Source: Acanthacorydalis orientalis (lineage: Eukaryota; Arthropoda; Insecta; Megaloptera; Corydalidae). Taken from it: 64,000 bases of DNA. The notes under the pieces were generated by a model that searched no databases, was not told where the DNA came from, and saw only the letters and a list, made by a program, of their open reading frames with translations. The DNA is taken from the NCBI GenBank assembly GCA_034766995.1, contig CM068316.1, forward strand, positions 23,346,590-23,410,589, read 5' to 3'. The translations under genes and the position numbers were made by a program. Each line of letters opens with the position of its first letter. Position 1 is the stretch's first letter. Positions 36,861-48,128 of this stretch are shown one piece after another.

Positions 36861-37336
36861 CAATTATCAGTTTTTGCAATTAATAATTGTTACATTACGA
36901 TTTGTTTTACTTGGTATATTAAATAAAGAATTTTACATCGTCATCATACATTTTCTTGTAACGAAATGAATTGAACTCAAATATAGATGGGAATTAAAAA
37001 TGTACGCTTTATTGGGATAGAAATATATGATAAATACCATGATTATTAATTTTCTAGTAAAAATGAAATAACAAATATTCTGAAACTGCTAAAAGGTAGA
37101 ATTATTTTATTTCTTTATCACCAAAATTTAAAATAATGATTAAAAAATAAATTTAAGTGCATATTTAATATAATTATAATTTAGAAGTTCTGACATAAAT
37201 TCAGGAAAACGATAACAATGAGTATTTTTGGAAGTGAAAAAATCTTAAAACGATTATTTTCAATCAAAGATTATTTACGAAAGAATAACATTTAATAAAG
37301 ATATAATATTAAATTCTGTACATGATTATGCTAGGA

Positions 37337-37368
<32 letters not shown>

Positions 37369-37411
37369 GCATATGTATATTAATGCCAGTATTTTATATT
37401 CATGTACTAGT
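34244..37411. other. A+T-rich desert, part 3
   Basis: Only microsatellites: short TA at 36446-36471, TA interrupted by CAA at 36783-36855, TA at 37339-37361. No gene recognised on either strand. Confidence 0.6.
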
Positions 37412-37867
37412 TTAACCCTTTCGATATGGCTATGTATTTTGCTACAATGCTTCCGCTGTACAGGTACTCGAATTGTAAATAGGGCGTTACTCTACGGACC
37501 TATTACGATGCGACCGTACATTACATACATAAAAAAAATAGAGAAAGGAAATGAATTATGAAATGAAAATATAAGCAATAAAAGTATATACCATCAGATA
37601 CATTGCTGAAATAAAATCTTATATTATCTCTAATGCACTATCGAAACGTTACTTTAGCACTGATCCTCATATCGATACAGTTAGAGTGGCCGTACCAAAA
37701 ACAAAATAATTACAAAACGAAAGAAATCGGTTGCGATGGAGATAAGCTATGTTCGACTAAAGTTGAGAATCAATTCAAAATTTTAATGGGTGATTCTAGC
37801 ACAGGTAAGATACAGTGAATGTGCGATGATGGGTGACTATAGTCACCGGTAGTATCGAAAGGGTTAA
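37412..37867. mobile_element. piggyBac-like MITE (TTAA target duplication)
   Basis: A 448-bp element (37416-37863) flanked by TTAA on both sides (37412-37415, 37864-37867). Ends are CCCTTTCGATA and TATCGAAAGGG, an 11-bp perfect inverted repeat. A subterminal palindrome GGTGACTATAGTCACC lies at 37832-37847. TTAA target duplications with CCC..GGG ends are the hallmark of piggyBac elements. It has no transposase; the frames inside (37322-37561, 37633-37818) are short and unlike piggyBac DDE domains. Confidence 0.88.
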
Positions 37868-38470
37868 ATAAGACCTGTTTTGGGTCTAATTAAACATTAA
37901 ATAGAAAGTATAAGACAAGGCTGACAAGTGTAAGATAAGAAATCAATATTACAATAAAGATAACTACCAATTATTAACTATATATTCATATATTCATGGG
38001 AGTAGTTTTGTTCCATATTTTTTTTATATTACGTTGATATTCTATAGAATGTTGAAAGTAATGTATAATTTGAAAATATTTATTCAAAAAAAGCAGTAAT
38101 ATTTTTTAAAAAGTTAAAAAAATATACAAATATGCACTTCCTTTTTATTACTTATACAAATTTGGTTTATACTTTTTGTTATAATGAAAGTTCTATGAAC
38201 AGTTCTTTTTTTTGAAAAAGAGTTGATTATCTTTCATTTAAAAGATGTAGAAAATGATATTTTTCGTATAAGTGTAAACGGATTTTTCAGGAATATTATA
38301 ATAATAGTTTTAAGTGTTTTCATATTTTTGGATTTTCAGGTGCTAAGAATACAAAATTAACATATGTAATAAAACATCAAAGAATTCGGACGATTAATGT
38401 TAAAAATATTTTGTTGTAGAATTTTGTAATACAGAGTTAATAATCTGGAAATTGATATTTTTTTAAAAAA
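37868..38470. other. A+T-rich spacer
   Basis: Nothing recognised. Confidence 0.6.
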
Positions 38471-38581
38471 CCAACAGGCTCTTCCCCCTAATCGATACGA
38501 TTTCCGACCTCTGTGGGCCTCGCCCACACTCGCTTCGTTCGTATTGCATATATTCAATTAATAACTTAATGTGTATCTTTC

Positions 38582-38644
<63 letters not shown>

Positions 38645-38741
38645 TTATGTTTATTGTCACATGTACAAACTTATAATTGACAAGTGAACGAGCACAGCGA
38701 GCCCGAAGGCAGGTAAACACAGTGAGCGGGGGACGAAGGTT
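38471..38741. repeat. Two G+C-rich blocks flanking a (TA)n array
   Basis: Blocks at about 38471-38545 and 38682-38741 are far richer in G+C than their surroundings. (TA)n lies between them at 38587-38639. The reverse complement of the first contains GAACGAAGCGAGTGTG, the second contains GAACGAGCACAGCGAG, so they may be diverged inverted arms of one repeat. No coding content assigned. Confidence 0.55.
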
Positions 38742-39608
<867 letters not shown>

Positions 39609-40240
39609 CGCTGCGTCGCGCTCCCACTCCAAGTTCTTTATGTTCTCGGATTTAAAATTATTTATCGAATCAATCCCCTGCATGTATCCTATAGATCGAA
39701 TTATCCAGGACATCTATAAATGTTTAAAAACTATAAGTTCACGGAGAAAACTGTTTTTTATTGGTTTTCCAGCCACATAGGTGCAACAGGAAATATAAGA
39801 AACGATGAAACAACCTATCATGCGTCTACATTTGTTCTTATAGACATCGTTCCGGTTTTTCAGGCCTATGACTTGAAATAGCATTTTAAGCGTCACGTCT
39901 CGACGCTTGGCAGCGAGGCTGGATGGAAGTGATCGTAAACAAGCTACAGTGTCTCAACGAATCGGTTAGTGTCTGGAAGACATTTGTCGGACGAACCGAC
40001 GAGAATAGATCATTTTCACAAAACTCCACATCGGCTATGTAAGACTTACCCACGAATTTACTTTAAAAAACACAATCCGACCTATGTGACACTAATCTGT
40101 CATTGATACATATTTTAACAGAATGTGTTCACTAGAAGAGATCAAGAGTTGACTAGGATTGTTTGGCAAAATCATTGACGTCGACCCCGCCGTTCAAGTT
40201 GTTTTCGCAAAGAAAACTGAACTTTTTAACTTAATTTAAC
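39609..40240 (+). mobile_element. Non-LTR retrotransposon 3' fragment with RNase H domain
   Basis: Plus-strand relic. 39615-39740 reads FMFSDLKLFIESI and IDRIIQDIYKCLKTIS, the start of an RNase H fold (FSDS.SAL.. in relatives). 39768-39810, in another frame, reads SSHIGATGNIRNDE, matching the SHxGxxGNExAD motif. 39983-40060 reads CRTNRRE, then KLHIGYVRLTHEFTL, the RxxIGHTRLTH motif found downstream of RNase H in Jockey/I-type LINEs. 40085-40130 continues CDTNLSLIHILTECVH. Frameshifts separate the pieces. The reverse transcriptase is missing, consistent with 5' truncation. Confidence 0.82.
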
Positions 40241-40368
40241 TTTTTTTTTAAAATTGGTATTGATATCTTAATGCACTTTGCCATAAATTCCTTACAGCAT
40301 CTGTCATTGTTTTAACATACTAAAACCAAAAATCTGTAAATCCTAATATATGATTACAGTATTTTAAA

Positions 40369-41415
40369 TACGATGGTAGCATGAAAAAGTCCGCGCCTCG
40401 CGTATAAATGGTACTATTATACTAAATACTTTGATGGTTTTGCAAGATTTCATTCTTCCTGTGCTTATGTTTGAAGTTTCAAGTCAATAAGTTGTTCAGT
40501 ATTGGTTTGACAGCTCGCCGAATTGAACGCCTCGAACATCGTTTTTAAAAAATAAATTAGAAGAATCACGCCACGTAGAAATTCGTGCCGTTATTCATTT
40601 TTTTTTTGAAAGAATTAAGTGCAACCGATATAAAAGAGGAACAGGATTCAACATTGAAGTAAACCTCCTCATCGAATACAACGGATAAGCGCTAGGCTGC
40701 TGAACTTAAAATGGATCGGAAGAGCACCAGTGGACGTTCCATTGAAGTGACTACGGTAGAAATAATTGAAAAAATTGATAAAAGCGTTCAGGCAGACCGT
40801 AGTGTGAAAGTGAGTGACAAGCAAAGACTTTCATATTATCAACGGAAGGTATGCGCAATATCTTACACAAACATTTGGGTATGACAACGCTGTGCGCTAG
40901 ATGAGTACCGCGATTGCTAACACGTGACAAAAACAATGTCAAAAGGATGTTTTAACTGATTTTTGGCCCTCTATAAGCGCAACCCAACCGAATTTTTGCG
41001 TCGATACATAACCGTTGATGAGATTTGAGTTCACCACTACACTGATGAGACCAAACAATAGTCGAAACAATAGATTATGAAAGGTGAATCAACTCCAAAA
41101 AAGGCAAAGACAATTCCTCGGCTGGTAAGGTTATGGCAACAGTTTTATGGCCTCATGTAATTTCTATCTCTTTCCTAATTTAAAAAATTGTTCGGTGGAA
41201 AAAGATTGGGAACGACAATGAAGTTAGTGACGCTGTAAATGGCTATTTTGAGAACTTTAACAAATCGTTCTCTCAGTCTGGTATAACCGCTCTAGAACAT
41301 CGTTGGGAAAAGTGTATCGAGCTAAATGGAAATTATATCGAGAAATAAATGAAAATCAATCCAAAAAAATTTTGTTTCCTTATTCAGGCCCGGAACTTTT
41401 CACACTACCCTCGTA
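40369..41415 (+). mobile_element. Internally deleted mariner (family A, copy 2)
   Basis: 1.05 kb between TA dinucleotides at 40369-40370 and 41414-41415. The left end CGATGGTAGCATGAAAAAGT and the reverse complement of the right end CGAGGGTAGTGTGAAAAGTT are imperfect inverted repeats. It aligns with 666-1709 downstream of about 40640. Near 41150 the sequence jumps from the TTTTATGG corresponding to position ~1200 of copy 1 straight to ATTTCTATCTCTTTCC (position ~1453), removing about 250 bp that would hold the second and third catalytic aspartates. Confidence 0.92.
40580..41348 (+). pseudogene. mariner transposase pseudogene with internal deletion (family A)
   Basis: N-terminal and C-terminal transposase regions are in broken frames. 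Recognisable: IKFxVLK-like start absent, KSVQADRSVKVSD-type HTH zone near 40785-40815, LLTRDKNNVKRM zone near 40920, FLRRYITVDEI near 41000 (first catalytic Asp kept), and the C-terminal EHRWEKCIELNGNYIEK ending at the TAA at 41346-41348. The deletion makes it catalytically dead. Confidence 0.85.
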
Positions 41416-42607
41416 TATTCATTTTCCATGTAATAATTATAGGCGCTCTTATATTATTGTATGTGTTCTTTGATCAAGATTAATAATAATTTTGACAATT
41501 CAGGTGTTTTTGTGTTTTTATCACTACATTGACGTTTAGGCGATTAAACATGGCACTCTTTTAGATTTAAATAACGGATGGTTTAACCCTAGGTGTTTAT
41601 TCAGTGATATGTTTTAAGTTTGTATTCGTTTTCGGCCGCAAATAACCTTACCTGTTGACACGCCTCTTAACTCCAAATATCTCTGTATTTATCTATAGTT
41701 GTATAATTTATTTCAAATTTAAAAATAACGTATCTAGTTTACTTTTTCTAAAAATTATAAATACAAATCATTATTGCTTTTCAATACACTATATTCTCTT
41801 AATCCAACTTGAAAACATTAATTTTCTTTTCATTTCTTTATGATTAATTTTGAAAATGACAAAGAATGATATTGTTTCAAATCATTTATACAAACTTCAC
41901 AATTTTTCTACGAACTATAAACTTAGAACGTACAAGACTCTTTTATGTGAATTATTAGTTAAGTTTGTTTGAAATTATATAATAATTCTATATATTTAAA
42001 ATATTTTATACTATTTTCTATAAAAAAAATATCTATAGTTAAAAATATCGATAGCGAAGATACATTCAAAATATTTATTTATCTAACTCAATGAGATATT
42101 TACTGCCTTTAAGTATTTTATTTTTACATACATTAATACTTTTTAAACGAAGTAATAACATTTTGAACAAATCGCAGTATAATATTTATTTCTCAAAGCA
42201 AATAATCACACTTTTCGCCTCTACGAGTCAGATAAAAATTCAAACTGAATAAATCACGAAGTAAAAACACTTACAGATACTTTAAGAAAGAAAACTTGTA
42301 AAATGTTAGGAAAGTTCACTTCTTCTCCATTTTCATATCTTTCTATACAAATGTTAGTTTAACATGAATTTAAGATGTTTGTTATTTAAAAAAATCGATA
42401 ACTAGGGTAAATTGTATTTATAAAACAACAATGACTAATTAAAGTAAAGACAAACGTATCTACAATTCAACAGAAATTAGTTCTTTGCAATGTTTACCTC
42501 AAATATCATTCCTTTCCCTAGTTTTTTCTTTTGATTATGTTAAAGATAGAAAGAGTTTAACTATGCAATGTATATGAGCCATTAGTCTGAGGTTAAATTC
42601 ATAGATG

Positions 42608-42608
<1 letters not shown>
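41416..42608. other. A+T-rich spacer
   Basis: At 41590-41600 TTTAACCCTAGG resembles a lone TTAA-bordered piggyBac-type end, but no partner end was found. Otherwise nothing. Confidence 0.55.
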
Positions 42609-42674
<66 letters not shown>

Positions 42675-42728
42675 TGATAATTTTACTCTAAAAAATTTGA
42701 TTGATGATTAAGAGCAATGCAAATAATT

Positions 42729-42761
<33 letters not shown>
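42609..42761. repeat. (TA)n arrays before mariner C3
   Basis: Arrays at 42609-42672 and 42731-42761. The second passes without a break into the truncated mariner end. Confidence 0.95.
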
Positions 42762-42766
<5 letters not shown>

Positions 42767-43683
42767 TAAGTAATGCGACCGATTTTTTTTCTCGGCCTGT
42801 GGTAACACTGCGAACCTGTAACTCCGCCACCGTATAGCAGATCCCTACTCTCTCGATTGAGACCTTGACCACCCTCGTACGATCATTTCTTCGCCAGCTG
42901 TTTAGTGTTTTGTAACAACGCGCGAGTAGTGCATGTCACTAAAATCCACGAAAGCCCACCGAATGAACATCGCTCAAGATTGTCTCGAGCAGGTTGAAAG
43001 TGATCCTACTCTTCTCGATCGAGTTATTACTGGTGATGAAAGTTGGTTCTTTCAATATGACCCCGAAACTAAACGACAAAGCCAACAGTGGCTGTCCCCT
43101 GGAGCACCAAGGCCAAAGAAGGCGAGAATGAGCAAGTCCAAAGTGAAAACCATGTTGATTTGCTTCTTCGACAGCAAAGGGGTGGTTCACAAAGAGTTCG
43201 TACCACCTGGACAAACCGTAAATCAAGTATTCTACCGCAATGTGCTCGAAAAATTACGAAAAAGGGTGCTCAGAGTGCGTCCAGAGATCGCGAAGACTTG
43301 GGTTCTGCATCACGACAATGCTCTCTGTCACAGTGCGTTCAGTGTCTCTCAGTTTTTGGCGTCTAAAGGCATCGCAACGTTACCACAACCGCCCTATTCA
43401 CCGGACATGTCACCCTGCGACTTTTTCCTATTCCCCCATATGAAAAAATTCGTCAAAGGTCGACATTTTGACTCCGTTGAAGATATCCAAGAATCTGTGA
43501 CGAGGGTACTCGGAGAGGTCCCACAAGAAGTGTTCCAGAATTGTTACGAAAACTGGAAAACTCGCTGGAATAAGTGTATAGATGCGGGAGGGGACTATTT
43601 TGAAGGGGATCGCAGCGATGTACCTTAATTTTTAAATATACTCGATTTTTGAATTTTGTCGCATTACTTAATTGTCGGACCTC

Positions 43684-43684
<1 letters not shown>
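42762..43684 (+). mobile_element. Internally deleted mariner, family C copy 3
   Basis: Near-identical to 6653-7573. The left inverted repeat has lost its outer 10 bp: (TA)n joins ACAATTAAGTAATGCGAC directly. The right repeat is complete with one change (GTCGGACCTCG for GTCTGACCTCG) and is followed by (TA)n. The deletion junction (ATGTCACTAAAATCCACG then AAAGCCCACCGAATGAAC) keeps the probable native start codon in frame with the catalytic domain. Compared with copy 2, the junction has an extra TAAAATCCAC placed between two CAC triplets. Confidence 0.95.
42933..43628 (+). CDS. N-terminally deleted mariner transposase, 231-codon open frame (copy C3)
   Basis: Open from ATG 42933 (in the position of the native start) to the stop at 43626-43628. 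It begins MSLKSTKAHRMNIAQDC and ends EGDRSDVP. KAHRMNIAQDC is the normal sequence just ahead of the catalytic core, so about 115 N-terminal residues with both HTH motifs are gone. DD34D aspartates remain: TGDESWFF, HHDNALCH (Pro to Leu beside the second Asp) and SPDMSPCDFF. No stops or frameshifts. It could encode a catalytic-only protein or simply be a young deletion derivative moved by a full-length relative elsewhere. Promoter evidence is absent. Confidence 0.88.
   Translation: MSLKSTKAHRMNIAQDCLEQVESDPTLLDRVITGDESWFFQYDPETKRQSQQWLSPGAPRPKKARMSKSKVKTMLICFFDSKGVVHKEFVPPGQTVNQVFYRNVLEKLRKRVLRVRPEIAKTWVLHHDNALCHSAFSVSQFLASKGIATLPQPPYSPDMSPCDFFLFPHMKKFVKGRHFDSVEDIQESVTRVLGEVPQEVFQNCYENWKTRWNKCIDAGGDYFEGDRSDVP

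Positions 43685-43733
<49 letters not shown>
43685..43733. repeat. (TA)n array after mariner C3
   Basis: About 48 bp of TA directly after the inverted repeat. Confidence 0.95.
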
Positions 43734-43738
<5 letters not shown>

Positions 43739-44271
43739 AGATAAGCATAATTAATTATATTTCAATGTGTTATAGAGTAGTTACAATATACACTGGCACT
43801 AGTGAAAGGATACATTATATTGATGAATAAGATATATATTTCGTATTTATTTTACTCAAATTGTTCAGTCTAAGATGATATTATCGTCTATGCAGATGAA
43901 TTTTAGTGCAGTGTATTTCATAATACACGTGCGCAGGTGTAAGAAGTGAATTTTGAGTAGAATGGTGTCATGTTTGAGTGGAAAATTAGAAAAGTGCACG
44001 AAAATTCACACGGAAGGAACAAAAAAAAATTCAAGACGATTCATCAAGACAAAAAATAGCGGAAGCATTATACATCGTAAAGAATTACTCAAAATAATTC
44101 ATAACCAAATAAGACAGATATGATCAATACATATCTCCACTCCGTTCAAAACATTTTATGTTTGAACCGCTCCTGTTTTAATTTCTTACTTATGAAAATT
44201 TTAACATACATATTAAAAATTAAACTCAATAATGAAAACTTATAAAACTACCCTGTACAATTAATTGTTGA

Positions 44272-44340
<69 letters not shown>

Positions 44341-45054
44341 ATAACCTTTCATACGCTAATTGGGCTGTACAAAAGGTAAAGTACATTTCATTGTTTACCC
44401 ATCTTCTGTTCAAAAAAGTATATGTACTTATATTATCAATTTATGAATTTATATTATGTCTATGTACGAATATATTACATATATGACTAGAATTTTAACT
44501 TTGTCAAGAGTAGTGAGATGACTTCTTGACAAAAGAATGATAACACAGATTTCAGCTCCTTATGATAAGGTTATTAGACAATAATTCGAATTTTAACATG
44601 TTAATAATAGACAAAGATTAAACTAAATTTTAAAATAAGAAAACAATAAAATTTAACAAAAAGAGAACGTTAGAAGCAGTTTTTATATTTCAAAAGTTTT
44701 ATTTAAATTTAAAACTTTTTATATTATTTTTTATTTTTTAAATATTTATTTAGTTTAATTGAAGCTATGGTATACTAATTGCATAAATTTTATTTTTCAG
44801 ATATATTTTGTCCGTAAACTGTGATCAACTGTTTTATTCGGGTGAGATTTTTTTATTTATTTACATTTTTAAATTTAAATTGAAAATAACATTTTTTAAG
44901 TTTTAATTTTTCTGAAAGATATATATTTTTATACATCCTCGTAATATATACTTGTTAATTATATAATTAATTATATTATATATTATTATTTTTATTATTT
45001 CTGTACTTTTTGTTTGAAGTAAATTTTACTAAATAAGCATTTATGTTTATATAA
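43734..45054. other. A+T-rich DNA with one (TA)n and an unrecognised segment
   Basis: 43780-44110 is less A+T-rich and translates without recognisable motifs. (TA)n at 44276-44338. The rest is A+T-rich. Confidence 0.55.
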
Positions 45055-45082
45055 TATTATATCTATCTATCTATCTACATAC

Positions 45083-45133
<51 letters not shown>

Positions 45134-45154
45134 GATAGATAGATAGATATAATA
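45055..45154. repeat. Palindromic compound microsatellite (ATCT)n-(TA)n-(AGAT)n
   Basis: Left arm 45055-45080 (TATTATATCTATCTATCTAT...) and right arm 45129-45154 are reverse complements with one mismatch, around a (TA)n loop. The full 100 bp can form a hairpin. Confidence 0.95.
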
Positions 45155-45401
45155 TAGAAAAAGAACTGAATAAAGGAAAGATTTAAAATAGATATAAATC
45201 AATTATTATGTAAATTCAATATAAGTAAGGGAATAAATTGACTAACTCAATACTAAGTATTTCATATAATTTAGGCTATGTCAAGTAAAAAAACATGCAA
45301 GAAAAAAAAGTAATTGATTAAGAAAGCAGGGAGTAATTTATGCCAAATTTATATTTTAAGTATAGTAAAAATAAAAAATAATTATAATTAAACATTAACA
45401 A

Positions 45402-46988
45402 GTGGGGAAGACCGGAGTAAATCCATCCACTTTTTTCGATGCTAATTTTCAATAACAAAATAAATAACTTCATGAATTAAGCTGTACCGTTGTAAAGAGC
45501 GAACTCTCGGCTACAATATGTGCTAAGATTTTTTAATCCAAGTTGTTTTGTTTAAGCGTTATTTAGTAAAATGGCAAAATGGGCAAATATTGAAATCTCA
45601 AAAATACCGGAGTAAATCCGTTCACCTCCCGGGGAAAAACAATCTACTCATTTTCTAACTATTTTTTTAATGAAAATAATTAATTCAGGTTATTAAAAAT
45701 CATTTTACACGTTTTATTAATCATTTTTATGTAATAAAAATGTACAAAGCATTTCATAAAAGTATTTTAATTACAAAATATACAACAAAACTTAATCTGT
45801 ATCCTAATCATTTTTGTCACTCATGCAATTTATGCAGGTAAAATATGTATTTGAAGTGCGAACATATATGTCATGTCCTTTACTGTCAAACGAAATGTAT
45901 TCTTCGCTAGACCTTTTTTCTTATCTGTTCATAGCAAACACAGCACATGTCATCGCAGTCCTCATCGAAATTTGACCAATCAAGACTCTTTCGTTTTATC
46001 TTTCGAACTCGACTCGTAAAAGGCTACGGTTCTAAAATTTGTGAATATTTTTGGGTCGCCTTTTTTCGGTGTCATTACGATAATCGATTTCACAGATTTC
46101 TTCCTTGGTGTAATTTTTTTTCATTGCAACTCGGCCTGGTCTGCCGCTAAATTTCGCATGGTAGACGTGTCAGTAAGAACCGAGCTCGTACTTCATTTCC
46201 TTCCTCTTCTCGTTGGATTTCTTAGGGCAACTTTCAGAAAGTCTCGAATATTTTAGAGCATACCGCTCATATTAATCACATCACATCGACGAGAGGTGAA
46301 AGGAACCGTAGAATCGAGCTCTTCATGTTCCGCTGAAGCGTTTTGAAAGATGACGTCATCGGGTAGTTCGAATTTATTCCAGTTCCTCTTCAAGAACTTA
46401 GCATCATTTTGGCTCCTCCAAATTTTCTTGCGGCTTCATTTACACTATTTTTTCCTCATTTAACAGCAAGAAACGTCATTTTCAGTTGCTCCTTGTTGAT
46501 AGGAGCATTCTTAGGTTTGTAATTGCGCACCATATTCTTGAAATTAAAAAAAGAATAAAAAATTTTTAACAGAAAAAAGAGCGACGTTACAGGAATTAAA
46601 CCGGCTCACGGACGGATTTGCCCCGAGCGCATCTTTTAGCTTTAATCGTTAATAAAATGTAAAAAATGAAAGAAAATGAAAAATCTATAACTGTATTTGG
46701 GTTATTTATGCATTTTTACATGAGAATCACTTACCCGAAGATTATTTCACGGAAGATTAATAATAGATGAAACAAATTTTCAAAGAGCAAACGATTTCAC
46801 TTCTGGTCACTGGAAACACGTTTGCGAGAAAAAACTCACAACGTGGCACATAACCGAACAAAATTTCGTTGATGAAGAAGATATAAAACGCCTTTACAAT
46901 ATTTATGGCAAGTCAATACGAACTCACATTATGAGTTAACCATCCTGGATGGAATAACCTCGTGGACAGATTTGTCCCGGTCCCCCCT
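45402..46988 (-). mobile_element. pogo-like element with doubled end repeats
   Basis: The left end (GGGGAAGACCGGAGTAAATC from 45404) and right end (reverse complement GGGGGGACCGGGACAAATCT at 46987) are imperfect inverted repeats. An inner copy of the same motif lies on each side: CCGGAGTAAATCCGTTCACC at 45606-45626 and, inverted, GGCAAATCCGTCCGTGAGCC at about 46594-46613. The transposase is on the minus strand, with an N-terminal CENP-B/psq-like HTH and a C-terminal Cys-rich segment but no recognisable DDE core between them. The element is about 1.6 kb, shorter than complete pogo-type elements (about 2 kb or more), so an internal deletion is likely. Confidence 0.75.
45800..46533 (-). pseudogene. 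pogo/jerky-like transposase remnant
   Basis: Starts at ATG 46531-46533 (complement): MVRNYKPKNAPINKEQLKMT, then FLAVK, a TGA stop, and GKNSVNEAARKFG. This is the typical first HTH of pogo/Tigger/jerky proteins (alternating 'A...vr.gk.SvreAAr.fgv'). Near the C-terminus SLDWSNFDEDCDDMCCVCYE is followed after a frameshift by YISFDSKGHDIYVRTSNTYF and TCINC, with paired cysteines resembling the zinc-binding tails of insect pogo-like transposases. The middle, where the DDE domain should be, is too short. Confidence 0.72.
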
Positions 46989-47054
46989 CTTTTTTCGTCA
47001 TTTAAGTTAGTTGAAATATAAATTGATACATGCTCATATAAATTCAATCTTGTG

Positions 47055-47105
<51 letters not shown>

Positions 47106-47241
47106 GTGTGTGTATGGATAAGTGTAATTTAATCAATAACTTAAATACTCATTTAAATTAATAAAACTATAAATTTGTGATAGGTTTCCAAAGTAAAATT
47201 GTCATACAAATTAATAATATTCTTTTTCTACCTTTCTTTTA

Positions 47242-47279
<38 letters not shown>

Positions 47280-48085
47280 AATAAAAATTACTGTCCGAAT
47301 AAAATTTTTCATAAAATTTATATCAAATTTTGTTAAGAAATTATTAATAGTTCATTAAAAACTAATTAAAAGTCACAATTGTATTGTAGCCATAAAATTA
47401 TATTATAATCATAATTAAAATTCAGTACATACAATATATCTAGCCTTTGTTTATATTGTCATTAATAATAATTAATTAAATAATCATTTCTTTATTCCTT
47501 CTTTACTTTCAAAGGAAACAAATAATATAAAATAAACATAGTTAATAAAAGATTAATGTAAATAGCTAATTAAACAAGATACCATGCGTCCTTCTAACAT
47601 TCCATTTCTATAGGAGATATTCTTGGTTGACATTCGACAAGGGAATAAAACACACAAACCTTGTAACAATGTGTGGGATCTGTATAGCGTGTCGCTAGGG
47701 ACATGAAGATGGGTTGATATTACATTCCCTGAAGTCCGTACCTGAAAGGTATACGAGATATAATTTAACAGTCTTTATATGCCTGAGAAATTGTCGTTGG
47801 ACGTAATTTAATTACGAATAAATACGTTTTCTCATCAAAGGAAATGAATATGTAATAATATAATAATGTTAGATCGTACTTTGTTTAAAATTTACATGAT
47901 AAAGATAGACTTCTATTTTTCTATATTTATGTAAAAAAATAATAATAGCAAATTATAGTATTGAGTCCAATCGAAACGACTTTGATGTTATAAAAACACC
48001 TAACATATGAAAAATACTCAATAAAGAGATGTGTAAATTATAAATTATAAGAATATATAAATTATATTTTCAAAGAATTGTGTCT

Positions 48086-48128
<43 letters not shown>

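Noticed and set aside
38471..38741. Confident Helitron call for the G+C-rich blocks
   Set aside because: No CTRR 3' terminus with a preceding hairpin, and no Rep/helicase sequence, could be shown.
41590..41620. Lone TTTAACCCTAGG as a piggyBac end
   Set aside because: No inverted partner or second TTAA at a plausible distance.
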